From Berberis thunbergii (taxonomy: Eukaryota > Streptophyta > Magnoliopsida > Ranunculales > Berberidaceae): a stretch of 64,000 nt of DNA. The notes beneath the pieces were generated by a model. The model saw nothing but the letters and a program-made list of their open reading frames with translations. It was not told the DNA's origin and did not search any database. Position 1 is the first letter of the stretch. Each line of letters opens with the position of its first letter. Made by a program: the position numbers and the translations under genes. Positions 42,098 to 53,642 of the stretch are shown one piece after another. The stretch covers positions 598,001 through 662,000 of the forward strand of contig QNQO01000509.1 in the NCBI GenBank assembly GCA_003290165.1, read 5' to 3'.

Positions 42098-42400
42098 CTC
42101 TCAGTGGAGATTTGGAAGGCGCACCAAAGGTGTTTGATGAAATGTCTATAATAGATGTTTCGTGGAACCCAATGCTTACAAGGTATGCAAGGTGTGGGAT
42201 TCTCGTTGACATGTGCGAGAGAATTTGGGTGTGTAAAAACAGTCAAGGTCCTTGCAGATATAAGCGAAAAGTATGTGTTTACTCTGACTGTTATAAATTC
42301 TGTAATTGCTCTTCATGGGCTTATAAAAAAGACTTTCGAAATATTTTGAACTAATTCAGATGCATGGAGTGAAGACTAATCAGATGCAAGGGATCACTTA
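42098..42400 (+). pseudogene. PPR gene fragment
   Basis: The plus strand reads, over two frames, GDLEGAPKVFDEMSIIDVSWNPMLTRYARCG and then VFTLTVINSVIALHGLIKKTFEIFELIQMHGVKTNQ. These are typical plant PPR repeats (VFDEM..DVVSWN; ALHG...A.E.F..M...G.KPN). It has frameshifts, no start and no other repeats. It is on the opposite strand to the full PPR gene 1 kb away and not obviously copied from it. Confidence 0.7.
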
Positions 42401-42842
42401 TTCTTTTCGGATAAAGGTTAAGATGAAAGTTCAAGTTATTAAGTATGTGGCAACTCAATCAGTGAAAGATAAGAAATTCGTTTACTTATATTTGCTACAT
42501 TAAGCTGAAAAATGTCCAAGCGAAGCATTGGTTCATATATGGGTACTCTGTGCTATGGCCGAAGTTCGTCTACATGTTACAACTCTTCTTGTTCTAGAAG
42601 TGGTTGTTCATTGTGTTGGCACCTTACTTGATGGAAGCAAATTTGAATGGGGTAGAGATAAAGGAGTGCCTTTTACTTCCAAGTTTGGTGAAGGTTAATT
42701 GGTGACTGGTTTCGATCATGTGGTGGTTGCGAGGAAAAAAAAAGGAGTAGCACTGTTCAGTGTAGTATTTGGGAAAAGAGGTTTTGATGAAACTGAGCTA
42801 TTGAAATTCCTTGTGGATGAAGAACAAATTATTAGTGACTTA

Positions 42843-43158
42843 GGGCGTGTTTGGTTGCATGAAATTCTATGCCATGAAAATTCATGAGAGGACCCCTACA
42901 TTTTAGGCTAAATTAATATATTTCACATCCACAATTTGATTTTCTGATCAATGGTGAGAATAGAAGTCCCAATGAACATGAAAATCTCACTCCTTGGTCT
43001 CCCAACACATGTGTTTCATATGTTCATGAGATTTTCATTCCCACAATTGATAACAAAATCAATTAGTGCATGAAGAGTTATACCTCAAATTAGCCTAAAA
43101 TATAGGGGTCCATTCATGGATTCCCATGACATAGGATTCTATACAACCAAACATACCC
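42843..43158. mobile_element. Tourist-like (PIF/Harbinger) MITE, 316 bp
   Basis: The left end gggcgtgtttggttgcatg and the right end, reversed as gggtatgtttggttgtata, start inverted repeats of about 60 bp that continue with atgccatgaaaattcatg and gacccctacattttaggcta. It is flanked on both sides by tta (42840-42842 and 43159-43161), the usual PIF/Harbinger target duplication. The inside is non-coding. Confidence 0.8.
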
Positions 43159-43161
43159 TTA

Positions 43162-44330
43162 GATCGATTGGTCATTTAAAACATTAAGAAGTTGAATGAG
43201 AAAAAGGGGTTTTGTATTTCGATGATGATAATACTGAAGGGAGTCAGATACATATGGTTGACCATGGTGGTGGTTTTTCTGTTAAGGTGGAGGATGGTTC
43301 AAACTGGTTGTTACTACTAAAAGCTATGAGGGTGTTTGATATTCACATAATTATTACATAATATACCTCCTAACTTATGTTTGCTAGTGTTTCGAATAGT
43401 GTATTTTAGTTTAATTATTTTATTTTTGTATTTTTGTAGGATTTGGAGTTTGAATAACAAAAGTGCGTTAGCGTGGTGAATTTGAAAATTCATAGACAAA
43501 TTGACAAAGTGAAGCGGGATACACTCAAGCCATGATTAAGAGAACCAAAGAAAAAAATAAAGAAAATTAGTTTTGAATTTTTGGTGGAACAAGGAAGTAG
43601 TATGGATGAACATAGCCAAACCCACCTTTCAAGGGGTGGGACTCCTTTGTTTGAAAATTAGTTATTGTTGATTCTAAGAATATTTTTATTCTCGAGGTTG
43701 GCTTTCTGCCACACTATGCTTCTTGTTTCTTTTGTTTTATTTTTATTTTTTATTTTCTTTACTATTGGTACTTTTGTCTTATAATATTTTATTTATTTTA
43801 TAAGAATAAACTCTTGAAAACACGAAGATGAATGAGATTGTTGTTTCTAGAGTTTGAAAAATGAGTGGAAATAGATAGAGAAAAGAGGAATGAGTGTGAT
43901 TGAGGGGATTTTGAAGAGGTTGAACGTAAAAATTGACATGCTCACTATACTTGTTTGTTTTTTGTTTTGATTAATTGCTCGCACATAGAATTTATAATCA
44001 GACTTTACCTGAAATTCCTGAACTTGAGTGAAGGAAGAAAAGAAAGAATAGAACAAATAAGATGACCGTGTCTTTTGGTTTTTGGAGTCAAATAATTCAT
44101 GTCCCACAAACAAAAAAATGCTCAAACTTGAATTGTCCAGTTCGCTATTTTCTCTCATTTATTGTCATGTTTATTTAATTATCTTACACCTATAATGAAA
44201 ATTCACATTCATTGTTCCAGTGAACGTCCGTATGTTTGTCAACATTTTGGAATGTAAAAAATGCCATTAATAGGAAACAATAAGGTGGAAAAATTCATCA
44301 TCCCCGCTTTTAATTGGAATGTCACATGTT
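43162..44330. other. Spacer with no recognised gene
   Basis: AT-rich sequence with only short frames. Nothing recognisable was seen on either strand. Confidence 0.45.
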
Positions 44331-45300
44331 GCACTCAAAGGAATGAAAACAATGAACATCGGGTTCTTCCTGACAACCATAGCACTCGGTTACTTCCTTA
44401 TAAGCTTCTTTATTAATGTTGTGAACAAAGTAACTGGAAAGCACGAGCACAGATTATTGGGATGGAATTAGCTTGAATAGTCTCATATCAACTAAAGTGG
44501 AGTTGTCATCTAAAAATATAAGGAGTTGTCCGCTCTCTAATAATAATAGGATCTTTTGGATAAAACTCCACACCACATCGCCCATGATTCAGATGATGTT
44601 TAAGTTGGGGACAATATCGTTGCTACTTATAGTGGACCAAGATGCACGCACGTGCGTAGCGCGTCAACAAGTGGTATCAGAGCGGACGATTCGACTTGAG
44701 CTTGACGATGGTTCCTCGAGATGCGGATCCTCGTGATATTGTAGAACTCGCAAAGAAGATTCCTTATAATATAAGTGGAACTGGTCCAGTTTACAATGTA
44801 GGTGGAGCCAATCCGGTTAAAGATCTGTGTTCCTCGAGATGTGGTTCCTCAAAATAGTTGAAGAACAATTCAGTGTTCCTCGAGATAGTTGAATATCGAA
44901 TGGATTGTAAGATGTGACAATTTGCGCCAATGTGAAGATCGTTGGGATAGAATTGGCTTGAATAGTCTCACATCAACTAAGGTGAAATTGTCATCCAATT
45001 CGAGATAGTTGAATATCAGATGGATTGTAAGATGTGACAATTCGCGCTAAAATGAAAATTGTTAGGATACAATTGACTTGAATAGTCCCACATCAACTAA
45101 GGTGGAATTATCATCTAAGAATATAAAGAGTTGTCCACTCTGTAATAGCTGAGAGTGGATAACTCCTTAGCGCACCAACATGGATGGTTTAACTAATAGC
45201 ATCAACAACGTAAGGTTGGACTACTTTTATGCGCTATCTTACGAGTTAAGCTTCATCAACTTTGGATTGTATCATGGTACTCTATTTGGTGTATATATCT
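44331..45300 (+). pseudogene. NRT1/PTR family (NPF) transporter fragment split by a TRIM element
   Basis: The plus strand at 44331-44450 reads ALKGMKTMNIGFFLTTIAL and GYFLISFFINVVNKVTG, the late transmembrane region of plant NPF nitrate/peptide transporters. After the TRIM insertion, 45181-45290 continues with broken frames reading NNVRLDYFYAL and ELSFINFGLYH, matching the last NPF segment (RLDYFYWLLAVLSxxNFxxY). Earlier exons are not seen. It is an orphan terminal exon and cannot be functional. Confidence 0.72.
44455..45180 (+). mobile_element. TRIM (terminal-repeat retrotransposon in miniature)
   Basis: The 5' terminal repeat, about 44455-44669, starts tattgggatggaattagc and ends caaca. 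A perfect primer site tggtatcagagc follows at 44672-44683. A short internal part follows with no gag or pol. The 3' repeat, about 45059-45180, starts ttgttaggatacaattg, contains agtcccacatcaac and ends gcaccaaca. An extra partial repeat at about 44948-45000 (gttgggatagaattggc) and a duplicated gagatagttgaatatc segment show internal rearrangement. It interrupts the NPF fragment. Confidence 0.75.
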
Positions 45301-45755
45301 CTAAACATACTTGTTTATTTGATGCTGCTTTTTGACACCATAACTTTTGTTGAAGGACACCACCATCATTAACCTTCCCTCACTCAATGTTCATCTTCTT
45401 CTCCACCTCTTCTCTCTTCATCACAACTGACGAAGCAACATCACCCCACCCACCCCTCCACAGTTGGTCACACCACCTTTCCTTTCTTCCTCTTCTCTTT
45501 TGTTCTTTTTCTTTTTTGTTTTCCTCTTTTCTCTTTTTGTCCACCCCCAGTGGCACCACCTCGACTCCGCCTCATCTTCTTTTCTTCCCTCGAGTTGCAT
45601 AAGGGCAAAGAAAAAAACTTGAGAAAAAAAAAGAGGAATAGAGAGAACATGAAGATATGAGAAAATAGGTTGTGGCGAGATTCAACAATTCATGAAAAAT
45701 AATAATTAGAAAATAAATAAAAGGAAAAATAATAATTAGAAAATAAATAAAAGGT
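45301..45755. other. Pyrimidine-rich spacer
   Basis: It has a long T/C-rich stretch (about 45380-45590) and, just before the tRNA gene, a 30-bp tandem duplication (aataataattagaaaataa unit, about 45695-45754). No gene was recognised. Confidence 0.5.
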
Positions 45756-45827
45756 TGAACCCGACGTGAATCGAACACGCAACCTTCTGATCTGGAGTCA
45801 GACGCGCTACCATTGCGCCACGGATCC
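45756..45827 (-). tRNA. tRNA-Trp (anticodon CCA)
   Basis: The 72-nt minus-strand sequence folds as a complete tRNA. The acceptor is ggatccg pairing with cgggttc, and the anticodon loop is ct-CCA-ga (anticodon at 45795-45793). The A box is tggcgcaatggtagcg and the B box gttcgattc. There is no intron. A TTTT stretch directly downstream on the minus strand can end pol III transcription. It closely matches plant nuclear tRNA-Trp and looks functional. Confidence 0.95.
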
Positions 45828-48800
45828 TAAGATGTGCAAATACTCTTTGTTTCTATATTTCTAGCAATCTAGTATACAGCCACAACTTATACTTATATGT
45901 CATATGCATGTTAATTAATTCATAATTATTATTATTTTTTAATTATTTTGGGAATCAAGAGATCCTCTTGCAAAGCAAAACTTTGGTCAATTAGTTACCG
46001 CGCTGATTTGTTGTGCAGTAGGGAACTAATAATTGAGTTCTAAAAAATATTTGCACTGTAATATAACTATCAACTCAAATGATTGATGAATGTCCACCAA
46101 CTCGATCCCTGATTCCTTGAGAAAATTTCTCAGAAGGTCAAGGCAAGATCTGAAAACCTATGCTGAGAAAAGCAGATACAGAGCTGGCCCAAAAGGTCCT
46201 ACACATTGGAAGTACCTGTACCTTCATCGTCGGTGTGTCTGAATAATTGCAGAGAAGTGAGTTTGTCCGTAATTGCTATAATTAATCGAAGCATGAAGAG
46301 AGAAGAGTTCAATCTATTGAGTCTTTGATGTATACTTCAGGTGTTAGGAAGAATGGTCCCTCGCTCTCATTTAATTGTCATGGTGAAGATAGTTTGGCGA
46401 AGGTCCCTGATGATCCAGCAGAGGTATAAATGCAAACCTCTGCAGAGATGTTAGGGTAGGACTTCCAGCCTGTGCCATTTACATTTTACAACCAGCAGGA
46501 GTATCAGGCCTCCCCATACATTATCGTTGCCATTGCAGGACCCCAGTATGAACGGTCAGATGAACACATTCACCGAGTTCATCTTCAAGTCATATAACCG
46601 TACACACAATTACGAACACAACAATCGGCAGATATGTTGAGTAGGTATGAATGTGATTGGGAGCACCTGTGTTTTTTACAGTGAGCTTGAGTTAGTCTAG
46701 ACTAGCGGAGACCAGTTGTTACATTAAGGCCCCAGTATACACTTATCAGATGAACACATTCACGCACATCTCACATCGAGGTCATCTGATGGTGTACACG
46801 GATGTTAGTATGGTTCGATGTTGAGAAAAATACAGAACACTCAAGGTTTAACCATATATTTCTCCTCCCCCACCCCAAGCCAAAAACTCTCAGAACATGT
46901 AGGTTTTGGTCAAACACTCTCCCCTGCGTTTGTCCGAAAAAATATAATATTCATCCGAGATGCAGGAACGCTTATTTAGTCCCAACAAAAAATTGTATTT
47001 CTTTAACTACTAACTAGTCAAGCTAGCCCTCCTATATAATATATATAGGAGTTGTGCAGTATGGACTTTTACCGAGTAAATAACCTAAAGAAAGCAAACT
47101 CACAGCTCCAAAGATGACTTCTGTCAAAAAAGCTTACTTCATACAAATATAGTTTAGTGCCAACCATGTGCTAAGAGAAAAGTTCTACAAACTATTGCTC
47201 ACCTAGACCGAGTCTTTGAAGTGTTCTTGACACTTGAGAGACTTTTCCAAATGAGGTAGTCTGGCAAAGGGACTGGTAGGGTAATGAAAATGAACTAAGA
47301 AACACTCTTGGCTGCATATATTGCCTAGGTCATTGGACTGGTAGGGTTTTGAATAACAGGAAAGCACAATTATCACAATTTTTCCTACATCAATACATTA
47401 CCAACCTCATTATGGTACAGAGTGGAGAAAGGGAATGTTCAGATGATTATGTAATTAATAGAAAGTAATCATAGCAGGTACAGTACTTTACTAATGCGAT
47501 ACTGCATATTCATTCATATTTCATAACAATCATCATATAAAAGTTGGACGAAATAAACAACTTTGCTTCACAGTTGTAGTTGCAAATAACAATCAACAAC
47601 GTCCATTTACAATCTCGGTCCCCTTATGTGCCTGGTTGATCACCTCAAGAAACCGAAGAATCTAAACTATTACACCTCCTAGATACTTGAAAGCCAATTA
47701 TAATATCAAACGATTTGTGTCCCAAAGTATTGTGACAGCTTGCATAAATGGGTCTAGTTGTTCCATAACATAGACCAATATTCAATCAAGAGCTAGATAT
47801 CTTTGAAAGAGAAGTAAATCATGGTAAGCAAAGAAAAAAGGGTTTCTTTTTACATAAAGTAACTTTTAGACAATGCGAACAGCAAGGTAAAACAAGTATA
47901 ATTCACCAACTTTTATCACCTCTCCCAAACAGACAATTCTCAAACAAATTACCAATTTCAACATCTTTCAATATTGACTAAGGAGAATTTTTCAACACTA
48001 TTTCTTAATACTAATTGAACCAAATTATCTCTAGTCTGTACAAGTGTAAACTAGACATTGAGCAAGTACACAACATCGTTTACGCAGAAACTCCTAATTG
48101 AGCATTCTGAAACTCATCTTTGAATAAGTGGGGAGAATTTAAGTTGAAAGAGACAAACTTTTGTAACCAATACACTTGTTTGTCATAAGTACAAGGAAAG
48201 AGCATCCACAATAACAAAAATTCAAGCAATCAAAGTCATTCAATGTGGGACTACACAGAGCCAAAACCATAAACTCGCCTATTTAGTGGTGCTTGAGCAA
48301 ATGAAGTTCTGACGAAAGGCACTAAGCACGGATTAAGGATGTTAGTCAACAACCAGTAAGAAAAAAGTATTGAACCTCTTGACATGAATTGCAGAAATGA
48401 TCGATCTTGTTGACCCAAAATTTTTCTTTTTTTCACTAAGTTTGAGATATGATTTACCAATATCATCCACATTGCTCTAAAAAGCACAAAACCATGCCTT
48501 AATGCGTTTTATTTCAACCTCTCTACTAAGAGAATAGATAATCCAACTTCGTATACCGACGGGAATAATTTAAACAAGCAACGACAAAACAGATGAATTT
48601 CCATAAGCAATTACATTGATAATTAGAAGTTAAATAAGTAATTATACTGATAATTAGAAGTGTTTTAACTTCCACCTGAGGAAGAGTCCCTACACATACA
48701 TAATAGTAATTAAAAAAACATAGACAAGAAGAAAAACATAGGATCTCCACGATTCTATCTATAACTCAGCTTGCAAATCAGCGAAATAAGCAACAAACTT

Positions 48801-49029
48801 AGAATTCAATCCCATAAGATTAGAATCCAGGAACTTACTTAAACAATTACCTAAAAGAAACATACCCAAATTGAAAATCCGCAGTAAATCCATTCGAATC
48901 AGTGGAACCACTCAACCACCAAATACTGCCATAGATCGCCAATTGTTGTTTCCACTTTCTGATCATTTTTCTTTTCTAGTTTCAATCTTGAAGACACGAA
49001 TTCGGTTAAGAACTTGTAGAATCAACCAA
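45828..49029. other. Gene-free spacer and translocator 3' UTR
   Basis: Around 46520-46800 the phrase ccccagtat-a...cagatgaacacattcac occurs twice, about 200 bases apart, suggesting a decayed repeat. I recognise no protein. The part nearest 49029 is the translocator 3' UTR. Confidence 0.45.
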
Positions 49030-50079
49030 TCAATCTTCCAAATCCAATTTCTTTCCAGACCCTGGATCTTCCCTTTCCTCCAAAAGCTTCCCAGTCTCCT
49101 CATCAGTGGGCTGCGCCTTCTTCTGCGCCTCTTTGGCCATCAAAGCTTGATACTTTAAGTAATTGTAATATGTAACACCCAAGAAAGCAATCCCATACCC
49201 GAACAAATTGATGGGTGTCACAGTATCCTTAATCACATGCCACGAAAAGGCAATCAACAACCAATCCTTAACAACCCCAGCTACATTCATAGTCAAAGCT
49301 GACGTCTTCCCAACAAGCAAAAACACAGCCAAATTCAAACCAAAAGCGCATAACGAATTCGTCCCGAAAATCACCCAATCAAAATGAAAACTGGAAGACT
49401 CTTTCAATACGGGAAATTCAACAAGCACCCATGGCACAAATAGAAACACCAAACAACAAGGTGCAACGTAGTACAAAGAAGTAATGGGATTAAAGCTTAT
49501 ACCCTTAGAATTCAACAAGATCTGAATCATAACCAATCTCGTAGCCTCAAAAGCCACAGCCCCAAGCTGCAAAATCACTCCCCAAGAATCAAACCTAGCT
49601 TCTCCATAAGCCGCAATAGCCACCCCGAACGAGATCGAAAGCATATTGATCATGGAATTTGACTTGAACGTCTCCTTCTTGAAACAAACCCCAATCGAAT
49701 ACACAGCAACAGGCATCAAAGCCTTGAGCATCTGGATGAAAGAAACAGAAAGATATATATAAGCTGAATTGGAGAACCATAGTGAAAGTGAGTACAAAGC
49801 TCCAATAGGTACAACAGATGATAAGTATAGATCTCTAGTCATGGACACCGGCTCGACGAACTTGAAAACCCGGATGAGAAGGAAAGCCAGAGATGAGCAA
49901 AAGGCCATGTGGATCATGGTTAGGGAAATAGGGAAGGGCCAATTGTACATCTTCTTGTCAAGAATGTACTTGTTGTAGACAATTACAGTGAAAGAAAGGA
50001 AGATCCATATTGAAACGTATGCGTAGGATAGGAGGATCTTGCGAATCACCCCTTCACTCAAAAAACCTCCCTTCCCCAT
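49030..50079 (-). CDS. Sugar-phosphate/phosphate translocator (NST/TPT family, At4g32390-like)
   Basis: This intronless gene encodes 349 aa and is a multi-pass carrier of the drug/metabolite superfamily (triose-phosphate translocator domain), in the plant KT/KV/D subgroup thought to sit in Golgi membranes. It starts [19 protein letters not shown] and shows about ten hydrophobic helices. Conserved blocks are [85 protein letters not shown] with [12 protein letters not shown], and [20 protein letters not shown] with the Lys-Asp pair of the family. The tail carries a KEAQKK stretch and [11 protein letters not shown]. No chloroplast transit peptide is seen. The frame is intact. The transported substrate cannot be told. 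Confidence 0.95.
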   Translation of the reverse strand: MGKGGFLSEGVIRKILLSYAYVSIWIFLSFTVIVYNKYILDKKMYNWPFPISLTMIHMAFCSSLAFLLIRVFKFVEPVSMTRDLYLSSVVPIGALYSLSLWFSNSAYIYLSVSFIQMLKALMPVAVYSIGVCFKKETFKSNSMINMLSISFGVAIAAYGEARFDSWGVILQLGAVAFEATRLVMIQILLNSKGISFNPITSLYYVAPCCLVFLFVPWVLVEFPVLKESSSFHFDWVIFGTNSLCAFGLNLAVFLLVGKTSALTMNVAGVVKDWLLIAFSWHVIKDTVTPINLFGYGIAFLGVTYYNYLKYQALMAKEAQKKAQPTDEETGKLLEEREDPGSGKKLDLED

Positions 50080-50406
50080 TATTCCAAAAGCTGATTAGGT
50101 TGAATGGGTTTGCAGAGAAACCCCTCTAGACTAGAGAGAAGGGTGCGTATTGTAAGATCTGTGGGTGGAGGATAAGGAGATCTGATGACGCAGGATAAGG
50201 GGTGAAGAATAAGAAGAAGAAGAAGAAGAAACTGAAAGTGCTGTTAAGTAGGGAGCAGGGGAGGTGAAGAAGGGGGTTTAGTTTAATGAGAGTGTGTGAA
50301 TGGGCTTTTCTAGTTTTAAATGGGCTTTTTTTAAGAGAAAATTACCAAATTTTCCAAGCCATTATTTTTCAAAGTGGAACTCTTTTTTTTTTTTTTTTTG
50401 GAAGTG

Positions 50407-50516
50407 GGAGGGAGGGGGCGGGGTGGGAACCGTTAACCTCCCTCGGGATGCGTGTCATTATTTTGGTGCACGCATTTCAAAGAATGTGAACGGTTTCCAC
50501 CCCGCCACCTCCCTCC
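50407..50516. repeat. Foldback MITE remnant, related to the 55.6 kb hairpin
   Basis: The left arm 50407-50434 (ggagggagg...aaccgtt) pairs with the right arm 50489-50516 with two mismatches in 28. Beyond the right arm, ctcgctcatttcttcgac and acctagaatt repeat the order of the right end of the hairpin at 55688-55765. The outer left arm is missing, replaced by a T run. Confidence 0.6.
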
Positions 50517-53512
50517 CCTCGCTCATTTCTTCGACACCTAGAATTTCTGTTTTTGGAATAAGGGAGTGTGGGTTGATGAGTAATTGCTTGATAATTAGGG
50601 AAAGAGCTAATGGATGGTTAGTATGTTCCAATTTTGTGAAATTAAATAACAAAATAATCACTTAATGCTTTTGGTGCTAAATAAGTAGTGTGAAAAAATC
50701 AATTTTTGGTGTAAGTGATTTTAGTTTATGAACAATTAAACAAATGATCTGTGTGTTTATCAAATGTGTACTAGTTAAGTTGGTAGAGGTGTGACAGATG
50801 GTCTCTCTTTATCTCATTGGTCATTCAAAATATTAGTGTTTTAGCTGTAATCAGGTGCAAACTAAGGGAACTCCAATCACATATATTTTTTTTTAAATTC
50901 TTTTTACAAGGTAGGTTATCTTAAAATGGATATTGGATTATAAGGGCACAATTTCAAGTTTCATTGTGCATTTAAATCCCTAAGTTTCATTTACTTAAAC
51001 GGATTCTAGTAAATAAAAAAATATTGCTTATTAATTATTTTGAGCTCTGTTTGAGTTGAAAATTTGAGAAAAATTATAGACCAGCATCATAATGTTAAAG
51101 TTTCAGCTCGTTTTGACATATTTGCTTTGACATCCACACTAAATGGGATAAAAGAATTTTTCCATTAAGATCACGAAGTGACCGAGAGCCCACCTTGGGC
51201 GTCACACGGAGGACAGGTAGCGCTCATTGTCCAAGATATTTAATGATGGGAAAATAAACATGTTCTCGAAACGGTTTGAGACTTTGGCACATTGTTGTAG
51301 TATTAATTCGTAATTTTTCTGAAAATTTCAACTAAATTAGAGTTTAAGAGAATTAAATATCATTTTATTTATTTATTTAATATGATCCTTAATTTACAAT
51401 CAAAACTAAGAGAGTCATTTTGAGCTAGTGAAAATAATTTTTTATCCATAAACGCCCAATGCCCAATCATAAAATTAATAAATCGAGGTTGAAAGCGGCA
51501 TAACATTAAACAAAATTAATAAATCTGCCATTGCTCAACCACCGAACCATCACACCTTTGACAACTAAACATTGTTAACTATTAATTAATCCTAGTGTGA
51601 AAAGTTAATTTCAATGAGAGGGTTAGTTTTGGGAAATTGAAAGTGCAAAAAGAATGTGCAATTGCTATGACTCGTCAATAAAGTAATAAATACGAAAAAA
51701 AAGACTTTAGTTGTTATGTCTTATCTCCTCTATTTTCCTTCAATTCCATTTGAATTTTCAGATTCTCCGTGTATTAAAAGGTTAAGTATTAATGCCGGGT
51801 GGAAATGTGGAAAATTGGGGTTTTAAATAGGCGTGGTTTAAACTTTGGACATTGAAGGTGCATTCAAAACCATCACGTGACATGCACTTGCTCGCCCAAC
51901 ACAACAGTGACACTTATAAAAGTTGTTCACTGAGCTAAGATTTTGGCTCACCATATAAACCTTTTTTTTTTATGCCAAGATTATCCTCGGATATTTCAAC
52001 GAAAGACAAACAAGGTCGCCAATGGGTCCGGTCCAGTTCGGGTCTTCTTTACTCCATTGGCTACTCGTCCTGTTGTCATCCCTAATTATGTTAGCTAGTA
52101 ACTGTAAATTGATAGCATCCGTAATAAATAATTCCGATTAATGTGTTTTGATTATCGATTTTAAGAAAGAGTGATGAAAAAGAACACAACTTCAGAATTA
52201 TTTAGTATTTTTGGAAAGATGATCTACGAGGTTAAACTTGAATAAACATGAAAATAGTTTCGAGCTAGTAATTCTACTCGACGTTTTAATTTCATTGAGA
52301 TTAGCGCAACTCACTTAGCATAATTATAGCTAGGAGTGTAGTCAAAATCAACCAAAATTACTGTTTAAAGCCAAAAATTAAGCCAAACCTTAACATCTTG
52401 CTTCGCCTTGATTAAAGTTAGGCATTACTCTGAAATCACAAAAATCCACCGCTTATAGCATTTTCTTGTTGAAACGCGAAACCATGAAAGCCATGACTTT
52501 ATTAAATTTTTTTTTAAAATTTAATTATTATTTTTTTGCATTTTTTGTCTTTATTATTCTTCTCATACTTTTTTATCTTTATTCTTCTCTTTTAAGAGAT
52601 TCACGGGCTAAATTAGAGAGCTTCAACAGAGAAGGAGTTTGAGATCTTATTCGAGATATAAATCTTCTTACCTTCAATAGAGCTTCACCGAAATTTCCAT
52701 CGTCATGACTTTGAAGAAAGAACCTATATCTATACATTGATTATATATGGATTAATAATTTATACAAGTTATTTTTTGTTGGATTATGGAAGAAAATCGT
52801 GGGGCAATGAAGAGTAGTTATTGAGAAGACATTGGTTGAAACTTGAAAGTATAGTGTTGCAGTGAATAGTAACAAAAATTATAACATAGAAAACAATATG
52901 AACATTTATATTGACTTGAGCTAATACCTAAAAATCTAATAAAAAAGAAGAATACATATATTTAAAAACTTAGATACACTTGAAACCTAAAAATCTAATA
53001 AAATGTAATAATGTACATTTTAATAATATTAAAATCTTTTTTTACGGTTGCTTTACTTGTGTAAAGTCATATCGCTTCATGCTTTGCTATTCACTTGAAG
53101 TTAAATCACGGCAAATCGATTCGCCTTCACTTCTCACTTTGACTACCTTGATAATTAAATCATATTTACCTTAAAATATAATAAATAAGTAATAATTCAG
53201 TAAATCATGGACTTTAAGGCTGCGATAGTTGGGTAAAACCAAACAAAAATTTCCATAGGAAAATGAGGACAGTTTGCAGGTAAGAGAATGGAAGACCACA
53301 CTAACATTTCCTTCTTAGTTAGACAAGCCCATGTTCAAAGGTTTTAGTGCAAAGTTTTTACTACTCTTTTTTTCAGACTTTTACACTTCAATGCTGAGTT
53401 TAGATTCACATTTATTAGTGAACTTGTTACATAACTCAAATAAATGGCCCCAAATAAATAGTTGAGATCTTGTAACATCTCATAATTATCTCGGAAATAA
53501 CATATTTCTCTG

Positions 53513-53642
53513 ATTGGGTACGAATTTTAGACCTGTGATTCCATCTATCACAACTCTACCAATTAACTGGCAGGGTTCGAATCCTAAACCTGCAATTTCA
53601 TCTGTCAAAACTCTACCAACTAGCTCATACCCCATTGGCAAA
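53513..53642 (-). repeat. Dimeric tRNA-like SINE head
   Basis: On the minus strand two head-to-tail units read gagctagttggtagag...ggattcgaaccc and cagttaattggtagag...aaattcgtaccc. Each has an A box and a B box about 40 bases apart. The design is the same as the tandem unit at 36498-36599. Confidence 0.55.

Noticed and set aside
45387..45602. Ser/Pro/Phe-rich plus-strand frame
   Set aside because: It is a by-product of a T/C-rich low-complexity stretch, with matching junk frames on the other strand.
46500..46800. Helitron or RPA-like coding remnant
   Set aside because: A short phrase looked suggestive, but no run of conserved residues could be confirmed. Only a local repeat is visible.
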